DNA of 64,000 bases from Sinobacterium caligoides (GTDB lineage: Bacteria; Pseudomonadota; Gammaproteobacteria; Pseudomonadales; Sinobacteriaceae). Where the stretch lies: NCBI RefSeq assembly GCF_003752585.1, contig NZ_RKHR01000006.1:124001-188000 (forward strand). The letters are read 5' to 3'. The notes beneath the pieces are model-generated. The model ran no database searches, was not told the DNA's origin, and saw nothing but the letters and a program-made list of their open reading frames with translations. Made by a program: the position numbers and the translations under genes. Within the stretch, counting starts at the first letter, position 1. Each line of letters starts with the position of its first letter. Shown here in pieces: positions 10,074-20,100 of this stretch.

Positions 10074-11093
10074 ATGAATGACCTCAGCCTAGCGCCGCTC
10101 GATCAGAGCCAACAACTCGCCCACTTCTGCAAGGCCAGCAGCGACAGCCTGCGGCTGATGATCCTGCGCGTCTTGGCTTCTGACAGTTTCGGAGTACAGG
10201 AGCTGTGCACAATCTTCTCGATTAAACAGTCGGCGATGAGCCATCATCTCAAAGTGCTGGCGCAGGCCGGCCTCGTCGAGCGCCGCCGCGAGGGCAACTC
10301 GATCTTCTATCGTCGCTCCGAACCCGCCTCCCGAGCACAGCTACAGCGCCTGCAACGTCAGCTCTTTGTCGAGGTCGATGCACTGAGTATTAATGCCGAG
10401 GTAAGCCAAGGTATCGAGCGAGTTCGCTGTGAACGCAGCCAACGATCACAGCTGTTCTTCAATCAAAATATCAATAACTTCCGCGAGCAGCAGGATCTTA
10501 TCGCCGACTACCAGCAATACAGCGACAGCGTTCGGCAGATGCTCAGCAGCCTACCGCTAAGCGCCCACGGCTGCGTCGTCGAAGTCGGCCCGGGTGCCGG
10601 CGAATTCCTCTCCGAGCTATCACCACGCTTCGAGCAAGTGATCGCCCTCGACAACAGCAAGGTCATGCTCGAGCAGGCCCGTGACTTTGCTGATAGTAAC
10701 AAGCTCAGCAACATCACATTCATCCACGGCGACACCAGCGACGCCCGACAACAGCAGCTACGTGCTGACTGCGTCGTGATGAACATGGTGTTGCACCATA
10801 CCCCATCACCCGCCGATATCTTTCGCGATGTTGCCAGCATCATGCAACCCGGCGCCTCGCTACTGATCACCGAGCTCTGCCATCACGACCAGGAATGGGC
10901 TCGTGATGCCTGTGGTGACCTCTGGCTGGGGTTTGAGCCCAGCGACCTCGACACCTGGGCCACTGCCGTTGGTCTACACGATGGTCAAAATGTCTATCTA
11001 GCTCTGCGCAACGGCTTCCGCATTCAGGTGCGACAATTTTATAAACCCACAGATGCCACCGGCACGCGGTGCCCCCTTAATGCTAACGAATAG
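10074..11093 (+). CDS. ArsR-family regulator fused to SAM-dependent methyltransferase (SahR-like)
   Basis: Two-domain protein of 339 aa. Residues about 15-82 form an ArsR winged helix with recognition helix KQSAMSHHLKVL and wing REGNSIFYRR. After a linker, residues about 160-310 form a class I methyltransferase with VVEVGPGAGEF (168-178) and an acidic second strand ALDNS. No Cys pair typical of metal-sensing ArsR proteins is present. Such fusions sit next to metK or ahcY in many gammaproteobacteria, and SahR regulators of this group respond to S-adenosylhomocysteine. Here it is 23 nt upstream of metK. I infer it senses SAH through the methyltransferase-like domain and controls the metK-ahcY-metF genes. 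ATG 10074 fits the promoter; ATG 10065 would overlap the -10 box. Confidence 0.85.
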   Translation: MNDLSLAPLDQSQQLAHFCKASSDSLRLMILRVLASDSFGVQELCTIFSIKQSAMSHHLKVLAQAGLVERRREGNSIFYRRSEPASRAQLQRLQRQLFVEVDALSINAEVSQGIERVRCERSQRSQLFFNQNINNFREQQDLIADYQQYSDSVRQMLSSLPLSAHGCVVEVGPGAGEFLSELSPRFEQVIALDNSKVMLEQARDFADSNKLSNITFIHGDTSDARQQQLRADCVVMNMVLHHTPSPADIFRDVASIMQPGASLLITELCHHDQEWARDACGDLWLGFEPSDLDTWATAVGLHDGQNVYLALRNGFRIQVRQFYKPTDATGTRCPLNANE

Positions 11094-11116
11094 CTATCAA
11101 TAACGAGTAATCTACT

Positions 11117-12343
11117 ATGTCTGAATACAGTACCTTTACCTCGGAGTCCGTCTCCGAAGGTCACCCCGACAAGCTCGCGGATCAGATCTCCGACGCCATT
11201 CTCGACTCGATCATCGCACGCGACCCCTATGCTCGTGTCGCCGTAGAGACTTTGACTAAGACCGGCATGGCCGTCGTCGCCGGTGAGCTGACCACCAACT
11301 GTTACGTCGACCTCGAAGACACCGTCCGCAAGGTGATCACCGACATCGGCTACAACTCCTCTGACGTCGGCTACGACGGTGCCAGCTGCGCCGTGATCAA
11401 CGCCATCGGCAAGCAATCCGTCGATATCGCTCAGGGCGTCGATCGCTCAAAGCCGGAAGACCAGGGCGCCGGTGACCAGGGCCTGATGTTCGGTTACGCC
11501 ACCAACGAGACCGACACGTTGATGCCAGCTGCCGTCTACTATTCACACCGTCTCGTTGAGCGCCAAGCGAAGTTGCGCAAAGAGGGCGTCTTACCTTGGC
11601 TACGCCCCGACGCCAAGTCTCAGGTAACTCTCCGCTATGAAGATGGTAAGCCAGTCGCTATCGATGCCGTAGTATTGTCGACGCAGCACGACCCCAGCAT
11701 CAGCTTGGAAAACCTGCGCACGGCCATCATGGACGACATCATCAAGCCTGTGCTGCCCGCCGAGCTGTTACACGATGAGACCCAGTACCACATCAACCCC
11801 ACCGGTATTTTCGTCATCGGTGGCCCCGTCGGCGACTGTGGCCTAACCGGCCGCAAGATCATCGTCGACACTTACGGTGGTGCCGCACGACACGGCGGCG
11901 GAGCCTTCTCCGGCAAAGACCCCTCGAAAGTTGACCGTTCTGCCGCCTATGCAGGGCGCTATGTCGCCAAAAACGTCGTCGCCGCCGGCCTCGCCGAGCG
12001 CTGTGAAATTCAGGTTTCCTATGCCATCGGGGTGGCAGAGCCGACGTCTATTTCTGTCAATACCTTCGGTACCGGTGTGGTCAGTGACAGTGAGCTGATC
12101 GTCGCCATCCGCAAGGTCTTCGACCTTCGCCCCTACTCGATTACTAAGACTCTCGACCTGCTACATCCGATGTATCAGCTCACCGCCGCTTACGGCCACT
12201 TCGGCCGCGAGCCCTTCGAGCACACCTATCACTGGGAAGAACGAGAAAACGGTGAGGTGGTCCAAAAATCCGACACCTTTACCGCCTTCACCTGGGAAAA
12301 GACCGACAAAGTGAATGCCCTAAAAGCCGCACTCGGCCAGTAA
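11117..12343 (+). CDS. metK: S-adenosylmethionine synthetase
   Basis: Makes SAM from methionine and ATP. Length 408 aa, a little longer than E. coli (384). Signatures: [20 protein letters not shown] at the N-terminus, the ATP loop [12 protein letters not shown], and the central [19 protein letters not shown]. It follows the SahR-like gene by 23 nt, probably on the same transcript. A terminator-like hairpin lies directly after the stop, which could set the ratio of metK to ahcY expression. Confidence 0.98.
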   Translation: MSEYSTFTSESVSEGHPDKLADQISDAILDSIIARDPYARVAVETLTKTGMAVVAGELTTNCYVDLEDTVRKVITDIGYNSSDVGYDGASCAVINAIGKQSVDIAQGVDRSKPEDQGAGDQGLMFGYATNETDTLMPAAVYYSHRLVERQAKLRKEGVLPWLRPDAKSQVTLRYEDGKPVAIDAVVLSTQHDPSISLENLRTAIMDDIIKPVLPAELLHDETQYHINPTGIFVIGGPVGDCGLTGRKIIVDTYGGAARHGGGAFSGKDPSKVDRSAAYAGRYVAKNVVAAGLAERCEIQVSYAIGVAEPTSISVNTFGTGVVSDSELIVAIRKVFDLRPYSITKTLDLLHPMYQLTAAYGHFGREPFEHTYHWEERENGEVVQKSDTFTAFTWEKTDKVNALKAALGQ

Positions 12344-12363
12344 ACCAAATTATTATCGACTGC

Positions 12364-12384
12364 CGCACCTGCTCTGCAGGTGCG
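12364..12384 (+). terminator. Terminator-like hairpin between metK and ahcY
   Basis: Perfect 9-bp stem CGCACCTGC / GCAGGTGCG with a TCT loop, followed by TTTATTTAT. It sits 20 nt after the metK stop and 25 nt before the ahcY start. It may act as a partial terminator or attenuator inside the operon. Confidence 0.55.
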
Positions 12385-12409
12385 TTTATTTATCTTAAGG
12401 ATTGACACC

Positions 12410-13777
12410 ATGAGCACCGACTACAAAGTTGCCGACATTAGCCTCGCCGATTGGGGCCGCAAAGAGATCGATATCGCCGAGAGCGAGATGCCTGCACTGA
12501 TGGCGCTGCGCAGCAAGTATGCCGCAAGCAAACCACTAGCCAACGCCAAGATCTTGGGTTGCATCCACATGACCATCCAGACCGCCGTACTGATCGAGAC
12601 CTTGGTCGCACTGGGCGCCGAAGTACGCTGGTCATCGTGCAACATCTTCTCCACACAGGACCAAGCCGCCGCCGCCATCGCCGCTGCCGGCGTCGCTGTC
12701 TACGCCTGGAAAGGTCAGACCGAAGAAGAGTCTGCCTGGTGTATCGAGCAGACTATCCTCAAGGATGGCCAGCCCTGGGATGCCAACATGGTACTCGACG
12801 ACGGCGGCGACCTGACCCTGATGCTACACGACAAGTACCCACAGGTACTCAACGACGTGCACGGTATTACCGAAGAGACCACTACCGGTGTACACCGCCT
12901 ACTCGAGATGCTCGAAAAGGGCACGTTGAAAGTACCTGCCATCAACGTTAACGACTCCGTCACCAAGTCGAAGAACGACAACAAATACGGTTGCCGCCAC
13001 TCCCTGAACGATGCCATCAAGCGCGGTACCGACCACCTCCTCGCCGGCAAGAAGGCCCTCGTTATCGGCTACGGCGATGTCGGTAAAGGCTCTGCACAGT
13101 CACTGTGTCAGGAAGGCATGATCGTCCGTGTTGCCGAGGTTGATCCGATCTGTGCCATGCAGGCCTGCATGGACGGCTTCGAAGTCGTTTCCCCGTTCAT
13201 CGACGGCATCAACACCGGTACCCTCGAAGGCATCAACAAGCTACTGCTCGGCTCTACCGACCTCATCGTCACCACCACCGGTAATACCAACGTCTGTAAC
13301 GCCGAGATGTTGCAGTCGCTGAAGAACGGCGCCGTCGTCTGTAATATCGGCCACTTCGACAACGAGATCGACACTGCCTACATGCGCGCCAACTGGGAGT
13401 GGGACGAGGTTAAGCCACAGGTACACCGTGTCTACCGCGACCGCGCCAACAACGACCACCTAATCTTGCTTTCCGAGGGTCGTCTAGTCAACTTAGGCAA
13501 CGCCACTGGTCACCCCAGCCGTATCATGGATGGCTCCTTCGCCAACCAGGTGCTCGCGCAGATCCACCTCTGGGAGCTTAAGTTCGCCGATCAGGACGAA
13601 GCCACCAAGGCCACTCGCCTCACCGTCGAAGTACTGCCGAAGAAGCTCGACGAAGAAGTTGCCGCCGACATGGTCGCTGGTTTCGCCGGCGTATTAACCA
13701 AGCTTACGCAGACCCAGGCCGACTATATCAATGTCGATGTCGACGGTCCGTTCAAGCCCGAGAGCTACAAGTACTAG
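12410..13777 (+). CDS. ahcY: Adenosylhomocysteinase (SAH hydrolase)
   Basis: Splits S-adenosylhomocysteine into adenosine and homocysteine, relieving product inhibition of methyltransferases. Length 455 aa. Seen: [17 protein letters not shown], the substrate region [17 protein letters not shown], the NAD-binding [10 protein letters not shown] and the C-terminal PFKPESYKY. The in-frame ATG at 12380 lies inside the metK/ahcY hairpin; ATG 12410 has AAGGA about 9 nt upstream and starts [16 protein letters not shown]. Last residues KY match the NAD-contacting tail of this family. Confidence 0.98.
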   Translation: MSTDYKVADISLADWGRKEIDIAESEMPALMALRSKYAASKPLANAKILGCIHMTIQTAVLIETLVALGAEVRWSSCNIFSTQDQAAAAIAAAGVAVYAWKGQTEEESAWCIEQTILKDGQPWDANMVLDDGGDLTLMLHDKYPQVLNDVHGITEETTTGVHRLLEMLEKGTLKVPAINVNDSVTKSKNDNKYGCRHSLNDAIKRGTDHLLAGKKALVIGYGDVGKGSAQSLCQEGMIVRVAEVDPICAMQACMDGFEVVSPFIDGINTGTLEGINKLLLGSTDLIVTTTGNTNVCNAEMLQSLKNGAVVCNIGHFDNEIDTAYMRANWEWDEVKPQVHRVYRDRANNDHLILLSEGRLVNLGNATGHPSRIMDGSFANQVLAQIHLWELKFADQDEATKATRLTVEVLPKKLDEEVAADMVAGFAGVLTKLTQTQADYINVDVDGPFKPESYKY

Positions 13778-13789
13778 AGTTCAGGCACA

Positions 13790-13841
13790 GGCATGACGGA
13801 GTGTCATGCCCCCAGTTCAGCCGGTGACGCTATCACCGGCT
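13790..13841 (+). other. Two tandem hairpins between ahcY and metF
   Basis: The first hairpin has GGCATGAC / GTCATGCC arms (13790-13810). The second has AGCCGGTGA / TCACCGGCT arms (13819-13841). Neither is followed by a clear T-run. The rest of the 247-nt gap to metF has no convincing ORF. Either a weak ahcY terminator or part of a structured metF leader. Confidence 0.4.
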
Positions 13842-14024
13842 TAACGCTGTCGACGAAACAATAATACAGTCGCAGTCGTGCCAATCGGCAAGCTAGCAAC
13901 TACTGCAGAGCGCTTATCATACCGAACATCACAGCTGCCTATGACTTTAGGCCGTCTTCGCTGTGCCTGCATGACAAGGATGAGCGACGTGACCAATAAC
14001 AACGGACAATGTGGAAGCCCCATC

Positions 14025-14855
14025 ATGAGTAAACGTTTCAGCCTTGAATTCTTTCCGCCAAAGACCATCGCCGGGCGCGAAAAACTGCGCGGCACCCTCC
14101 AGCAACTCGACAAACTGAAGCCCGATTTCTACTCCGTCACATACGGTGCCGGTGGTTCGACTCGAGACAACACCATCGGCGTCATCGAGGAGATGCGCGA
14201 GGCGGGTATCGATGTCGCCCCCCACCTCTCCTTTGGTGGTGACAGTGATACAGAAATGAGCGAACTCCTCGACCAGTATCGGCGACTCGGCGTCAAGCGC
14301 CTCGTAGCACTACGCGGCGATATTCCCTCCGGCACCGGCATCAGTCGTTTAGTCTACGCCAATGAATTAGTCGAATTCATCCGTCGCCACAGCGGCAATC
14401 ATTTCGAGATCGAGGTCGCCGCCTACCCGGAAATTCATCCGGAAGCCGAACACTACGACAGCGATATCGACTTCCTCAAACAGAAGTTTCGCTGCGGTGC
14501 CGACAGCGCTATCACGCAATACTTCTTCAATGCCGACGCCTATTTCTACTTCATGGAACGCTGCCAACAGGCCGGCATCGAGCAACCGATTTACCCCGGC
14601 GTCATGCCAATCACCAACTTCAGCAACCTCTGTCGTTTCTCCGCTAATTGCGGCGCAGAAATCCCCCGCTGGCTGAAACAGCGAGTCGACAGTTTCGGTG
14701 ACGATCAGCAGGCGATCGAGGAATGGGGGGTCGAGTTTATCTCGCGCTTGAGCGAGCGCTTATTAGCCGGTGGCGCACCCGGTATTCACTTTTATACCAT
14801 GAACCAAGTTGAACCTACACGCAGCATCTGGAACAATCTGGGGCTTAGCCGCTAA
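14025..14855 (+). CDS. metF: 5,10-methylenetetrahydrofolate reductase
   Basis: Flavoprotein (276 aa) that reduces methylene-THF to methyl-THF, the methyl donor for methionine synthesis. Motifs: FSLEFFPPKT at the start, SVTYGAGGSTRDNT, the FAD-contacting LVALRGDIPSG and EVAAYPEIHPEA, then QYFFNADAYFYFMERC and GVMPITNF. The frame is open to 13878, but homology begins at ATG 14025. No strong Shine-Dalgarno is seen (weak GGAAG 8-10 nt upstream). It is separated from ahcY by 247 nt of hairpin-rich DNA. Confidence 0.97.
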   Translation: MSKRFSLEFFPPKTIAGREKLRGTLQQLDKLKPDFYSVTYGAGGSTRDNTIGVIEEMREAGIDVAPHLSFGGDSDTEMSELLDQYRRLGVKRLVALRGDIPSGTGISRLVYANELVEFIRRHSGNHFEIEVAAYPEIHPEAEHYDSDIDFLKQKFRCGADSAITQYFFNADAYFYFMERCQQAGIEQPIYPGVMPITNFSNLCRFSANCGAEIPRWLKQRVDSFGDDQQAIEEWGVEFISRLSERLLAGGAPGIHFYTMNQVEPTRSIWNNLGLSR

Positions 14856-14903
14856 CTAGCGTACACCCTCGGCCATTTTGCAGGCCCCGCGAGACCCTCA
14901 ACT

Positions 14904-15629
14904 ATGCGCATTCCCCGTATCTATAGCGCCGTTGAGCTCAACGACCACCAAATCGTCGAGCTCGACAGCAGCGCCAGTCACCACTTGATCAAGGTGTTAC
15001 GTTTCAAGCTGGGCTATCAGTTGATTCTCTTCAACGGCTGCGGCCAACAGGTCAACGCAACCGTCTGCGAGCTCAACAAGAAGTCAGTCAAAGTTCAAAC
15101 CGAACAAGTTGACGACTGCAATAAAGAGAGCCCTTTGCGCACGGTACTCGGCATCGCACTATCCAAGGGCGACCGTTTTGACTGGGTGGTGCAGAAGGCG
15201 ACCGAAATGGGCGTGAGTGAAATTCAGCCTCTGTTTAGCGAACGCAGCGAGGTAAAGCTCAGCCCCGAGCGACTGGAGAAGAAGCACGCCAGCTGGCAAC
15301 AGATTATTATTGGCGCCTGCGAGCAGTGTCAGCGCAACACGCTGCCACAGCTGCTTCCCACGTGCACGCTCGATGATTGGCTAGCCAAAACGGACTGCAC
15401 AGAAAAGCTGGTACTCCACCACCGCAGCGAGCAGGGCCTAGGACAGACAAGGCCAGAGTCGGTAGCGCTGTTGATCGGGCCCGAAGGCGGGTTAAGTGAA
15501 CAGGAGATTAACCGGGCACTCAGCGCCGGCTTCAAGGCACTGACGCTCGGGCCGCGAGTGCTACGCACAGAAACAGCGCCAATCACGGCGCTCAGCATCC
15601 TACAGTATCGTTGGGGTGACTTAGCGTAA
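14904..15629 (+). CDS. rsmE: 16S rRNA m3U1498 methyltransferase
   Basis: SPOUT-class methyltransferase (241 aa) that methylates U1498 of 16S rRNA. It has an N-terminal PUA-like RNA-binding part (HHLIKVLRFKLG) and a C-terminal knotted domain with ALSKGDRFDWVVQKATEMGV, LLIGPEGGLSEQEI and LGPRVLRTETA. It follows metF by 48 nt and converges on chpC with only 4 nt between stops. Confidence 0.96.
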   Translation: MRIPRIYSAVELNDHQIVELDSSASHHLIKVLRFKLGYQLILFNGCGQQVNATVCELNKKSVKVQTEQVDDCNKESPLRTVLGIALSKGDRFDWVVQKATEMGVSEIQPLFSERSEVKLSPERLEKKHASWQQIIIGACEQCQRNTLPQLLPTCTLDDWLAKTDCTEKLVLHHRSEQGLGQTRPESVALLIGPEGGLSEQEINRALSAGFKALTLGPRVLRTETAPITALSILQYRWGDLA

Positions 15630-15633
15630 CGAC

Positions 15634-16119
15634 TTAGCTAAGGGTCAACTCACTGAGCAAGGTAACCAGCTTATCCTCGACAAAGTTTAGGTCGGGAATA
15701 ATTGCCGTGGTCTCGCTGACAACAACTCTTTGCAGCTCTGCTGGACCACCTATTGCTTCATCACTGGCATGAATTTGCTCAGCCGAAAGGCGCACCAGCT
15801 TGGGTGTTCCCTCAGTTAGAACCCCCCAGAAGGGGATCTCAGCATCACTACCATTGATGATAGCAATATGCTGCTGATGGTCATCGGCGATGAATGGTTC
15901 ATCGTTGATCGCCTCAAAAGACACGATTGGCACCTGCGTATTACGCCAGAGAATATGACCCACAAACCAGTTCGGCACATCGTCAGTGACCTCGGTAGCC
16001 TTGCGACTGATGATCTCCGCAACGGTCACATTCGGCAAGATCAAACTCTTATCTTGCACGGGTATTAATAGTGTCGCCAACTCTGCTGGCGCGGCGACTG
16101 CTTCTATTTGTTTTGCCAT
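15634..16119 (-). CDS. chpC: CheW-like adaptor of the Pil-Chp system
   Basis: CheW-domain protein of 161 aa from ATG 16119 (GTG 16128 would give 164 aa; the ribosome binding site does not decide). The beta-barrel includes LLIPVQDKSLILPNVTVAEI, WFVGHILWRNTQVPIVSFE and IPFWGVLTEGTPKLVRL. In Pseudomonas, ChpC is the second CheW-like protein of the cluster and may link additional receptors to ChpA. Last gene of the pilG-to-chpC run, 28 nt after chpB. Confidence 0.85.
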   Translation of the reverse strand: MAKQIEAVAAPAELATLLIPVQDKSLILPNVTVAEIISRKATEVTDDVPNWFVGHILWRNTQVPIVSFEAINDEPFIADDHQQHIAIINGSDAEIPFWGVLTEGTPKLVRLSAEQIHASDEAIGGPAELQRVVVSETTAIIPDLNFVEDKLVTLLSELTLS

Positions 16120-16147
16120 TGCCTTCACCTAACTCCGTAGCCCATAT

Positions 16148-17131
16148 CTAGGCATTATCTACTTGTTTATATTCATCCACCAACGCCGCAGCAAGCTCGG
16201 CTGGCGTAGCAATTCGCTCGTAATTACCAACGGCCGCTGTTGCCTCCGGCATGGCGCTATTAGCACAACTGTCGAAACTCTGCAGCCACACCCTGCCGCC
16301 TGCAAGCGTCATCTGTTTACTACCCTCCGCACCATCATCGCCCATGCCGCTGAAGATAATACCGCCGCTGTAACGGCCATAGTGGTGAGCAACATCGCTC
16401 ATCAGGCAGTCTATAGAGGGCGAAAATGGCCCCGGCCATGGCTCATCGACAATCATCACCTGACCTAAAGGTAACAGCTTTAAGCGCTGGCGGACAGGCA
16501 TCAAACCGAGCTCCCCGTGACGCAGGCGATCCCCCGAACGCAACACCTTAGCAGGCATCGATGACTGCTTCGAGACTGCCAGTAACAGCGTCTCATTAAA
16601 TTGCTCATCGATGTGCTGCGCATAGACAAAGGCCACGGGAAGATCGGCTGGCACCATCGAAAGGAACTCACAGACTGCCTCAGGCCCACCGAGAGATACA
16701 CCCAACACCCACACATTGCAGGCAACCTGGGTCTCTTCACTGACCTCCTGTGCGCGACTTAATATCGGGTTTTCCACGTGAGCATCGCTCTCCGACAGCA
16801 CCGGCAAGGCTTTATTCAACTGCTTAATTAACCGTCGATGACGTGGGCTGGGCCCTTCCTCATCAGCCCACTGCTCGGAACCGTCCTCGATCAATACCGG
16901 CACCTCAGCATCGCTGAGCAGAGACTCCAAGACCTCTTCATGACGCGACACGTCCGCTAAACAGAGCAGCCAAAGATGTACTGCAGCGTCGACGATATGC
17001 TGTGGTGTTAGTTGTTCAGGGCTAATGAGTAAGCCCAGCTGATAACCATGCTCCTGCAGTAGCACCTTGAGTTGATGCTGCTGCAGAGGGTCATCGACCA
17101 CGAGGCCGACTCTAGGATTCACCACGGCCAC
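16148..17131 (-). CDS. chpB: CheB-like methylesterase of the Pil-Chp system
   Basis: 327 aa. The N-terminal part (about 1-125) is a receiver-like fold, but I see no clear phospho-acceptor aspartate where CheB has one. The C-terminal esterase has the Ser nucleophile in VLGVSLGGPEAV, His in YAQHIDEQFNETLL and Asp in FSGMGDDGAEGSKQM, so it should be catalytic. Its likely substrate is methyl-glutamate on PilJ. It starts with GTG two nucleotides after the chpA stop, suggesting translational coupling. Confidence 0.88.
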   Translation of the reverse strand: MAVVNPRVGLVVDDPLQQHQLKVLLQEHGYQLGLLISPEQLTPQHIVDAAVHLWLLCLADVSRHEEVLESLLSDAEVPVLIEDGSEQWADEEGPSPRHRRLIKQLNKALPVLSESDAHVENPILSRAQEVSEETQVACNVWVLGVSLGGPEAVCEFLSMVPADLPVAFVYAQHIDEQFNETLLLAVSKQSSMPAKVLRSGDRLRHGELGLMPVRQRLKLLPLGQVMIVDEPWPGPFSPSIDCLMSDVAHHYGRYSGGIIFSGMGDDGAEGSKQMTLAGGRVWLQSFDSCANSAMPEATAAVGNYERIATPAELAAALVDEYKQVDNA

Positions 17132-17133
17132 CG

Positions 17134-20100
17134 TTACTCGGGCAATACCACCAGCTCAGCCAAGGTCTCCAATAGCTGCGCCTCCTGATAGGGCTTGCCT
17201 AGATAACGATCAACACCGAGAGAAAAAGCTCGCTCACGGTGTTTGTCACCTGTCCGCGAGGTAATCATGATGATCGGGATATCACGTAGGCGATCACTGT
17301 GCTTGACTCGGCTCGCCACCTCAAAGCCGTCCATTCTCGGCATCTCTATATCGAGTAACATGACATCGGGCTTATGGTCGATAAGTAGCTGCATCGCATC
17401 GGCGCCATCTTTAGCCAGCAACACATTCATGCCGTTACGCTCGAGGAATCGCGAGGTAACCTTACGTACGGTTACCGAGTCATCGACCACCATCACGGTC
17501 AGGGTGTCCTGCTTTTCTACCTGGCCATCGCCCTGCTCAAGCTGACTATACCCCTGTGAGATATCGGCTCGAATCATTGCCATAAGATCGAGAATAACTA
17601 CGACAGAGCCATCACCCAGTACGGTCGCACCGGTCAGTCCCTGCACCCGCGAAAATTGAGGCCCCAAGTTTTTCACCACAATCTCGCGTGAGCCAAGCAA
17701 CGCATCAACCTGTACCGCAACCGCATGATCTGCACCACGCACCAAGACCACCGGCAGCGGTGCACTCTGATTCGAAAGCTTAGGCTTGGCCTGGCTCTGC
17801 AGTAACGAACCCATATAACGCAGGTTATAAGGCTGTCCCGCATACTCGAAAAGTGGTGCCTCCGGCTGGTAATAAGCCTCCAACTCAAACGGGCTGACAC
17901 GCACCACACCCTCGATGGTATTAAGTGGGATGGCATAGATATCACCGGCCACTTTTACCATCAGCGCACGGTTAACGGAAACCGTAAACGGCAGACGAAC
18001 AGTGAAGCGTGTGCCCAATCCGTGATTGGAGCTGATATCGACCATACCACCGAGCAGCTTGATCTCGGAATGCACCACATCCAAACCAACACCGCGGCCA
18101 GATATCTGCGTTACCTCCTGCGCCGTCGAGAAACCGGCATGTAAAACAAACTGCATGACTTCATGATCGGTGAGCTCTGCGTCCGATGTCATCAAGCCAT
18201 TATCGACGGCTTTCTGACGCACTGCCTGCAGATCAATACCGGCACCGTCATCTTCTAGATTGATGACCACCTCACCGCCCTCACGGGCCATGCTGATAAC
18301 GATATTACCTTGCTCCGGCTTGCCCGCTTGCAATCGCTGTTGCACAGGTTCGATGCCGTGGTCGATCGCGTTACGCAACATGTGCTCGAGTGGCGCTACC
18401 ATTCTCTCAAGGACAATGCGGTCCATCTCACCCTCAGTATTATCGAGGACAAAGTTAACCTTCTTATCGAGTTCACTACCCACCTGTCGAACGATACGAC
18501 GCAATCTCGGCACCATACGAGAGAAAGGTACCATGCGTGAACGCATCAAACCTTCCTGTAAGTCGGTGTTCACCCGCGACTGCTGTAGCAGTAACGTTTC
18601 AATGTCACGGGCCTTATCGGAGATAGTCCCCTTAATATCGGCAATATCAGAGGCAGACTCAATTAACGAGCGTGATAGTTGCTGCAACGCGGTGTATCTG
18701 TCCATCTCCAGCGGATCAAACTCTTCAACACCAGAGCTTTCCATCTGCTCCTGACGGAACAAGATCTGCGCCTCTGTCTCAGTATCTAGGCGGCGCAGCT
18801 GATCCTGTAACCGATCTATCGTCGACTCCATATCCTCAATCGCATAGGAGATATCGCTGACCTGCTCCTCGACACGCCCTCGGGCAATAGTCGTCTCACC
18901 CGCAAGGTTTACCAACTCTTCTAGCAGCTGGGCAGAAACCTTAATCACCTCCTGCGGTGTCTTGGCCTGATTTAATGCATCCGCCTGAGAGAGCTGGTTA
19001 AGCCCATCGGTAGCGGCCAGCTCGTTGCTACGCTTGGGTATTGCCACCATCTTCACCGACGGCGCTTTAAACATCGACGCTTCTGCCTTTACAGGCTCTG
19101 TGCGATCGTGATCAGCGTTTAACTCAAGCAGATCCTCCCTAGTAGCTACTACTTGCTGCTCCGATAACCCGGTAGTCAGATCTGCCTCAACAGTGCTTTC
19201 GACTGTCAGTTGCTCAGGCGCCGCTATCACCAGCTCATCAGTGCGCTCGACAACTTCATCAATGCTATCCGTGCCCGAGAAGCTTTCGATTAGCACACCA
19301 TTGTCAGTAACGCTCTCCTCCAATACCGCTGCTGGAGCTGCAGCTTCTGACACTGCTGCCTCCACAACATCGGCGCCGCTACGACGCGAGGTAAGGAAGC
19401 GATCCATGCTGTGGTGCAAACGATCTTGGAATTGCTGGAATTCTGCCAGCGCTGCCTGATCGAGCTTGTTCGAGGCATCAACGCCAATAACGTAGGTCTC
19501 AAAATCGTGACTAAGGTCACCCAAGGCATCCGCCGCCGCCAGACGCGCACCGCCTTTGAAGGTGTGCAGTAAACGCAGCAGCTCAGGCATCGCTGCGCTG
19601 TCGTCGATATCCTGCGCCCAGCTTTGCAGGGTTTCGTCGATACCCTCGAGTAAGTCAGCCGCCTCCTCGATGAAAATTTCGATGATCTCATCATCTAACT
19701 CGTCGTCATCATCTGCGAACAGGCTATGTGTGTCAGCAACCTGCTCTGCTGGCTCTGTCAGCATCATCGTTTCTGCAGCCGACTGCAGAGGCTCTTGGCT
19801 AACGGGCTCGACCAATAACCCTTCATCTTGTGGCGCAATTACTGGCTCGATCTCAGGTGTTTCAGTGCTCACCTCATCGTCAACACCTTCAGCCAGCAGC
19901 TGCTCTTCAAAGAAAGCATCTTCTAACGGTGTTTGCTCTGCCGCTAGGCTAGTTAACTCCAGCTCTGGCTCAACAGTTTGCTCGATCACAACCTCAGCGA
20001 ACGACAACTCTTCCGCCTCTGTCGGCTCCGACAAAGAGCCCTCAATGGCTGACTGCTGCTGTATCTCTTCAAGCGGACTCTCTTCCTCCAGCAGCCCCTC

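Noticed and set aside
12344-12409. SAH riboswitch upstream of ahcY
   Set aside because: Only 66 nt are available and I see a simple hairpin, not the pseudoknotted consensus I know from Pseudomonas.
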